Assembly (NCBI RefSeq): GCF_000527035.1
Contig: NZ_AZUK01000001.1
Coordinates: 2,972,501 to 3,036,500, forward strand
Direction: 5' to 3'
From: Tolumonas lignilytica
GTDB lineage: Bacteria > Pseudomonadota > Gammaproteobacteria > Enterobacterales > Aeromonadaceae
Length of the DNA: 64,000 nucleotides
This document shows, piece by piece, positions 61,759-64,000 of this stretch; position 1 is the stretch's first letter; each line of letters starts with the position of its first letter. The position numbers were made by a program, and so were the translations under genes. The notes beneath the pieces were generated by a model that saw nothing but the letters and a program-made list of their open reading frames with translations, was not told the DNA's origin and searched no databases.

Positions 61759-62415
61759 TTATTGAATTCTTTTTAATGAGAGTGACGTAATTACTTTCCC
61801 AATCACCTTCATGCTAGCTCTTTCGCTGGACGGTATGGTGAATGGCTCATACTGCTTATTATCTGAGATCATCAACAGCGATCCATCAGGTATGCGCTGT
61901 AATCGCTTGATAAAAGACTGTTTATTCATTGTGAAAACGTAAATACCATCACTAATTACATCATTAATTCCGGTATCAACAAACACTGTTTCGCCTATGT
62001 TAATTGTTTCTGCCATTGAGTCATCGAACGCTAAAACGTAGCGGATCGAAGCGGCATTAACCCCTGGTATTTCCTGTGACAATAGCGATGGCGTGACGAT
62101 AAAGCTTTTAATAAATGAGGGTTTTAATTTTGAATTTGATTCATCTAATTCAATTCTGAGTATTTCGGCTTTATCTGTTGAGCTTTGTATTTCCCCTACA
62201 TCATCGAGTGCTATTAAAGCTAAAGGTGATACACCAAAAAAAGCAGCTATCGGGATCATTTTATCTTTCTTTGGCTCAGAGCCGCCTTGATCGAGCTCTT
62301 TGCACCATAGAGTCACTGTCTGGTTGGAGACGCCAATAGCTCTTGCCAGATCCGCCTTAGACTTATCCTGCAAATTCAGTAATTCATTAATCTTTTGAGC
62401 TGTTGATTTAGCCAT
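61759..62415 (-). CDS. CI-like prophage repressor (HTH plus S24 domain)
   Basis: This 218-residue repressor has an N-terminal XRE-type HTH (KINELLNLQDKSKADLARAIGVSNQTVTLWCKE, residues 8-41) and a C-terminal S24 peptidase-like domain. The catalytic Ser is in AFDDSMAETI and the Lys in SFIKRLQR. The usual Ala-Gly or Cys-Gly self-cleavage bond is not evident between the domains, so induction may differ from lambda. It is divergent from the cro-like gene and should bind the ACTTGA-type operators, repressing both early promoters. Confidence 0.93.
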   Translation of the reverse strand: MAKSTAQKINELLNLQDKSKADLARAIGVSNQTVTLWCKELDQGGSEPKKDKMIPIAAFFGVSPLALIALDDVGEIQSSTDKAEILRIELDESNSKLKPSFIKSFIVTPSLLSQEIPGVNAASIRYVLAFDDSMAETINIGETVFVDTGINDVISDGIYVFTMNKQSFIKRLQRIPDGSLLMISDNKQYEPFTIPSSERASMKVIGKVITSLSLKRIQ

Positions 62416-62480
62416 TTAGTACCAGCCATTTTTAAAAGAGTACACATTTCGCAATCATACAAGCAGTGCTTTATTTTTCC

Positions 62481-62530
62481 ACTTGATGAAAACTCAAGCG
62501 CTACTTGACATAAATCCGCTTATGATCAAG
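62481..62530. promoter_or_regulatory. OR-like operator/promoter region
   Basis: Between the repressor and cro-like genes are ACTTGAT (62481), CTCAAG (62493), ACTTGAC (62503) and ATCAAG (62525), arranged as inverted pairs. TTGACA (62505-62510) is a good -35 element for the rightward promoter and overlaps an operator half-site. Confidence 0.6.
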
Positions 62531-62564
62531 AATCTCTTTATTGAATCATAAAGAGGTAGTTGAT

Positions 62565-62783
62565 ATGCAAAACCAAGACAAAACGCCACTAGAAAAAGCA
62601 ATTAATTCTGCCGGGAGTCAGGTTCTTCTGGCTGAAATGCTTGGTGTAACACCGCAAGCCGTACAGCAATGGAAAAAAAGTAACAAAGTCCCAGCAGAGC
62701 GAGTGATTTCAGTGGAGCGTATTACCGGCGTTAGCCGTCACGATATCCGTCCTGATATTTATCCACGCGAATCAGCCGCTTAA
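62565..62783 (+). CDS. Cro/YdaS-like regulator
   Basis: This 72-residue DNA-binding protein resembles the YdaS family, which takes the place of Cro in many lambdoid prophages. The HTH is GSQVLLAEMLGVTPQAVQQWKKSNKVPAERV (about residues 17-47). GAGG lies eight bases before the ATG at 62565; the frame opens at 62541. It is the first gene of the rightward early operon and is expected to repress the repressor gene's promoter. Confidence 0.87.
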   Translation: MQNQDKTPLEKAINSAGSQVLLAEMLGVTPQAVQQWKKSNKVPAERVISVERITGVSRHDIRPDIYPRESAA

Positions 62784-62850
62784 CCACAACTTAAGGATAA
62801 ACAATCCATTCACAAGCGCTTGTCAATTCAATGACATCTGAGAGGTATCT

Positions 62851-63366
62851 ATGAAGGGAGAAAATCAGCTATTTCCCGAGGGACTGTGTGAGGCAATCAA
62901 TCAGTGGAAACGCGTCGCTACACGAAAAAATATTTTACTTTCCATTGAGGACGCATTCTTCCTCCTTAAGGCGCAGGGCAAGCAATTGCCTTTTGAGCTG
63001 GCAGCACAGGGTAGCGAAGCCAATCACCGCCGCATTGAGCGCAATCTGATGAGTTTTGAAGACGTCAGAACGTTGTCAGCAGAACGGCGTCTGTTTTTCC
63101 TGACGTTCTATCCCGCCGTGATCTTGGCAATGCCGCTTGAAATCAAAGCCAAGTTCTTTGAGACAACATTCGGATCATACGGGGTCACGTTTTATGAGCC
63201 AGTAAAAATTGACCCGTCGCAATTCAAACAGTTGGTTTGTTCGCTGAATGAGTCAATAGGGCGGCTGAATATTGATGTTATCAACGGGAACGATGGCATG
63301 GCGTACATAGCACAGATGCGTGATGCGTTGGAGCGGGCCTCATCGACTGGATACAGAGCAGCATGA
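62851..63366 (+). CDS. Rightward early phage protein (171 residues)
   Basis: This 171-residue protein is of unknown family. It is largely helical; the first half contains SIEDAFFLLKAQGKQLPFELAAQGSEANHRRIERNL and the second an FETTFGSYGVTFY segment. The position after a Cro/YdaS gene is where CII-like or YdaT-like regulators occur, but I see no decisive motif. AAGGGAG precedes the ATG. It overlaps the next small frame by four bases. Confidence 0.72.
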   Translation: MKGENQLFPEGLCEAINQWKRVATRKNILLSIEDAFFLLKAQGKQLPFELAAQGSEANHRRIERNLMSFEDVRTLSAERRLFFLTFYPAVILAMPLEIKAKFFETTFGSYGVTFYEPVKIDPSQFKQLVCSLNESIGRLNIDVINGNDGMAYIAQMRDALERASSTGYRAA

Positions 63367-63455
63367 AGCAGGAAATAAAAAGCCCGAGCGTTGCGGGAAC
63401 AACCTCAGGCGGCGAATCGTTCAACAACCACGAAGAAGGATTAAAAAGATGGTAG
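63363..63455 (+). CDS. Possible 30-residue phage peptide
   Basis: The frame MKQEIKSPSVAG ending EEGLKRW starts at an ATG overlapping the previous stop codon (ATGA) and ends overlapping the next gene start. Coupling at both ends favours translation, but its length and bland composition leave doubt. Confidence 0.42.
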   Translation: MKQEIKSPSVAGTTSGGESFNNHEEGLKRW

Positions 63456-63628
63456 CAGTCGGAGACATTTTAGGCAAATTCAGTTCGCGTAAAGCGGCTG
63501 AACAAGAGGCGGCTCGTCTTGGTTACACGAAGACCAAAGCGGGCTGGATGGGTTCAAAGCCTGGCGCACAGATCATCTATCTGCCAGCAACTAAACGTTA
63601 TCAAGTGCAGATGGTGGTGCCAGCATGA
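63449..63628 (+). CDS. Small basic phage protein (59 residues)
   Basis: This 59-residue protein starts MVAVGDILGKFSSRKAAEQEAARLGYTKTKAGWM and ends in a beta-like YLPATKRYQVQMVVPA. GAAGGA lies eight bases before the ATG at 63449. The layout is common for small rightward early proteins of temperate phages. It overlaps the antirepressor start by four bases (ATGA). Confidence 0.72.
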   Translation: MVAVGDILGKFSSRKAAEQEAARLGYTKTKAGWMGSKPGAQIIYLPATKRYQVQMVVPA

Positions 63629-64000
63629 ACATTATTCCATTTAACTTCGAGTCAAAAGAAATTCGCGTTGTTGAGATCAATAATGATCCTTGGTTTGTTG
63701 CAAAAGATGTTGCTGTTGCGCTTGGGTATACAAATACAAACGATGCAATTTCACGCCACTGCAAGGGGGTCGTGAAACGCTACCCCCTTATGACACCAGG
63801 CGGAACGCAGGAAGCTCGTATTATTTCTGAATCTGACGTGCTAAGGCTTATTGTTGGAAGCGCACTTCCAGAAGCAGTTCAGTTTGAAAACTGGGTATTT
63901 GAAACAGTTCTTCCATCTATCCGCAAGAACGGTGGTTACATCGCTGGTCAGGAAACTGATGATCCTGAATTAATCATGGCCAAGGCGCTACAGGTAGCTC
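63625..64000 (+). CDS. Bro-N domain antirepressor (cut by window edge)
   Basis: The frame is open to the window edge, giving about 125 residues. It begins MNIIPFNFESKEIRVVEINNDPWFVAKDVAVALGYTNTNDAISRHCKG, the Bro-N domain, with IISESDVLRLIVGSALPEA and FENWVFETVLPSIRKNGGY. Bro-N proteins are phage antirepressors or DNA-binding regulators; the C-terminal domain that would define the subtype lies outside the window. Confidence 0.9.
   Translation, partial: MNIIPFNFESKEIRVVEINNDPWFVAKDVAVALGYTNTNDAISRHCKGVVKRYPLMTPGGTQEARIISESDVLRLIVGSALPEAVQFENWVFETVLPSIRKNGGYIAGQETDDPELIMAKALQVA

Larger units (their letters stand above)
50154..64000. mobile_element. Lambda-like prophage (left part), integrated at tRNA-Thr
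   Basis: From the tRNA-Thr 3' end to the window edge the genes are phage-like: integrase, excisionase-like protein, early small genes, Dam-type methylase, RecT, YqaJ exonuclease, CI-like repressor, Cro/YdaS-like gene and antirepressor. The order matches the lambda early region. No structural or lysis genes are seen, so the element continues to the right; attR cannot be located. Confidence 0.93.

Overview
The window is a piece of a gammaproteobacterial chromosome of moderate GC, with a prophage occupying the right end. Several features point to the Aeromonadaceae, and Tolumonas or a close relative is my best guess. These are a bcp / dapA-bamC arrangement, a dapE-yffB-yciN-ompA neighbourhood, uvrB close to a likely sigma-54-driven sRNA, and long tamA-tamB genes. 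The genus is an inference from gene content and was not tested by any search.

Positions 1-50,150 are chromosomal core and metabolic genes. From left to right they are: the end of bioD; the membrane protease htpX; ribB under an FMN riboswitch; the outer-membrane translocation pair tamA-tamB; a large PAS/GGDEF/EAL protein; a CoA-disulfide-reductase/rhodanese fusion; and a divergent transporter/AraC pair. Next comes a polyamine/GABA unit: gabT, gabD and a LysR regulator beside an ABC importer of ATPase, binding protein and two permeases. After that come ybgA-phrB, a LysE exporter with a divergent MocR regulator, and four tRNA-Asn genes. Three of these lie together, and the fourth is separated from them by a DnaA-box/IHF-site cluster. 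Then come uvrB, folE, a putative small-RNA gene, sbcB, a split YeeE/YedE transporter, yfbU, a four-gene lipid-linked glycosylation cluster, bcp, dapA-bamC, a dapE-centred minus-strand operon, ompA, cysB and an iron-alcohol-dehydrogenase relative.

Positions 50,154 to the right edge are a lambda-like prophage inserted at the 3' end of a tRNA-Thr(CGU) gene; the right attachment site lies outside the window. Its order is int, excisionase-like gene, small early genes, Dam-like methylase, RecT, YqaJ exonuclease, further small genes, OL-like operators, a STAS-like gene, a GHKL ATPase gene, the CI-like repressor, OR-like operators, a Cro/YdaS-like gene, small genes and a Bro-N antirepressor. The leftward early operon runs on the minus strand. 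The repressor, ATPase and STAS genes form a separate minus-strand unit that ends in its own terminator. This is the position that rexAB holds in lambda.

The most interesting candidates are four. (1) A short RNA between folE and sbcB has a sigma-54-like promoter, upstream sites matching the LuxO consensus, and a strong terminator. (2) The ATPase/STAS pair lies in the rex position of the prophage. (3) A datA/DARS-like DnaA-box cluster lies between tRNA-Asn genes. (4) A prophage protein is built almost entirely from Tyr-Gly, Asn-Gly and Asp-Gly dipeptides encoded by a pure hexanucleotide array.
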